Source: Atrichornis clamosus
Taxonomy: Eukaryota; Chordata; Aves; Passeriformes; Menuridae
Assembly: GCA_013400975.1 (NCBI GenBank)
Contig: WBMZ01002659.1
Location: forward strand, 279,194-343,193
Length of the DNA stretch: 64,000 nt
Direction of reading: 5' to 3'
The notes beneath the pieces are model-generated. The model saw only the letters and a list, made by a program, of their open reading frames with translations. It was not told where the DNA came from and did not search any database. Made by a program: the position numbers and the translations under genes. This document shows positions 63,985-64,000 of the stretch, one piece after another (position 1 is the stretch's first letter; the number at the start of each line of letters is the position of its first letter).

Positions 63985-64000
63985 GGCGGGGGCGGGGGGG
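63985..64000 (+). other. G-rich run at window end
   Basis: The last 16 bases are G with two interrupting C residues, cut by the window boundary. It may be the edge of a second GC-rich island or a potential G-quadruplex; neither can be judged without the following sequence. Confidence 0.4.

Noticed and set aside
1..64000. CRISPR arrays, operons, tRNA, rRNA, snRNA genes or bacterial-type defence systems
   Set aside because: No regularly spaced repeats, no long tandem genes, and no intact tRNA or snRNA signature sequences were found. The window is vertebrate nuclear DNA.

Overview
This window looks like bird genomic DNA from a gene-poor, AT-rich region, probably on a large chromosome. The evidence is a set of CR1 LINE 3' tails of the avian type. 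They end in short repeats such as 'ttctatgatt' after 'cccttccaaccc', near 5.5, 18.5 and 39.4 kb on the plus strand and 24.7 kb on the minus strand. CpG is scarce except for one island near the right end. I see no bacterial-style gene organisation, operon, CRISPR array, tRNA or rRNA. I found no protein-coding gene that I can support with confidence. All reading frames are short (the longest is about 140 codons), overlap on both strands, and are mostly explained by repeat content or chance.

Layout: 1-5.3 kb is unremarkable AT-rich sequence, followed by a CR1 tail (5.32-5.59 kb). From about 7.45 to 9.56 kb lies a strikingly pyrimidine-rich block. I read it as a decayed L2-clade LINE, because its 3' part has an L2-like 'LxYC' coding trace and an L2/amniote 3' tail. 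From 9.56 to 24.7 kb the sequence is AT-rich and intergenic, with one CR1 tail at 18.4 kb and some blocks that look like conserved non-coding elements (10.5-11.3, 22.8 and 23.3 kb). A minus-strand CR1 lies at 24.7-25.1 kb. From 25.1 to 35.3 kb there are isolated sequences with good splice signals (28.3 kb minus, 33.0 kb plus) and a CA/GATA/TA microsatellite at 31.1 kb. From 35.3 to 37.3 kb is a long, very old minus-strand CR1, followed directly by an old plus-strand CR1 (37.3-37.7 kb). A younger CR1 lies at 39.1-39.4 kb.

At 41.5-41.8 kb there is a decayed stretch resembling reverse transcriptase of an endogenous retrovirus, probably ERV-L-like. From 42 to 62 kb I recognise mainly fragments of ancient tRNA-derived MIR-like SINEs (43.2, 49.6, 51.8, 53.8, 57.3 kb), a purine-rich tract (50.4 kb) and a possible isolated Ig-like exon on the minus strand (49.1-49.2 kb). 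The right end changes character. An AT-rich, homeodomain-site-rich block (62.15-62.35 kb) is followed by a CpG island (62.39-62.95 kb), then more CNE-like sequence, and a G-rich run reaches the last base. This suggests the window ends near a regulated, perhaps developmental, gene lying mostly outside it.

Nothing here is a convincing new biological system. The best leads are the isolated exon-like sequences with matching splice signals, the retroviral RT relic, and the CpG island with its surroundings. All identifications were made by eye from remembered family features, and none was tested by alignment.
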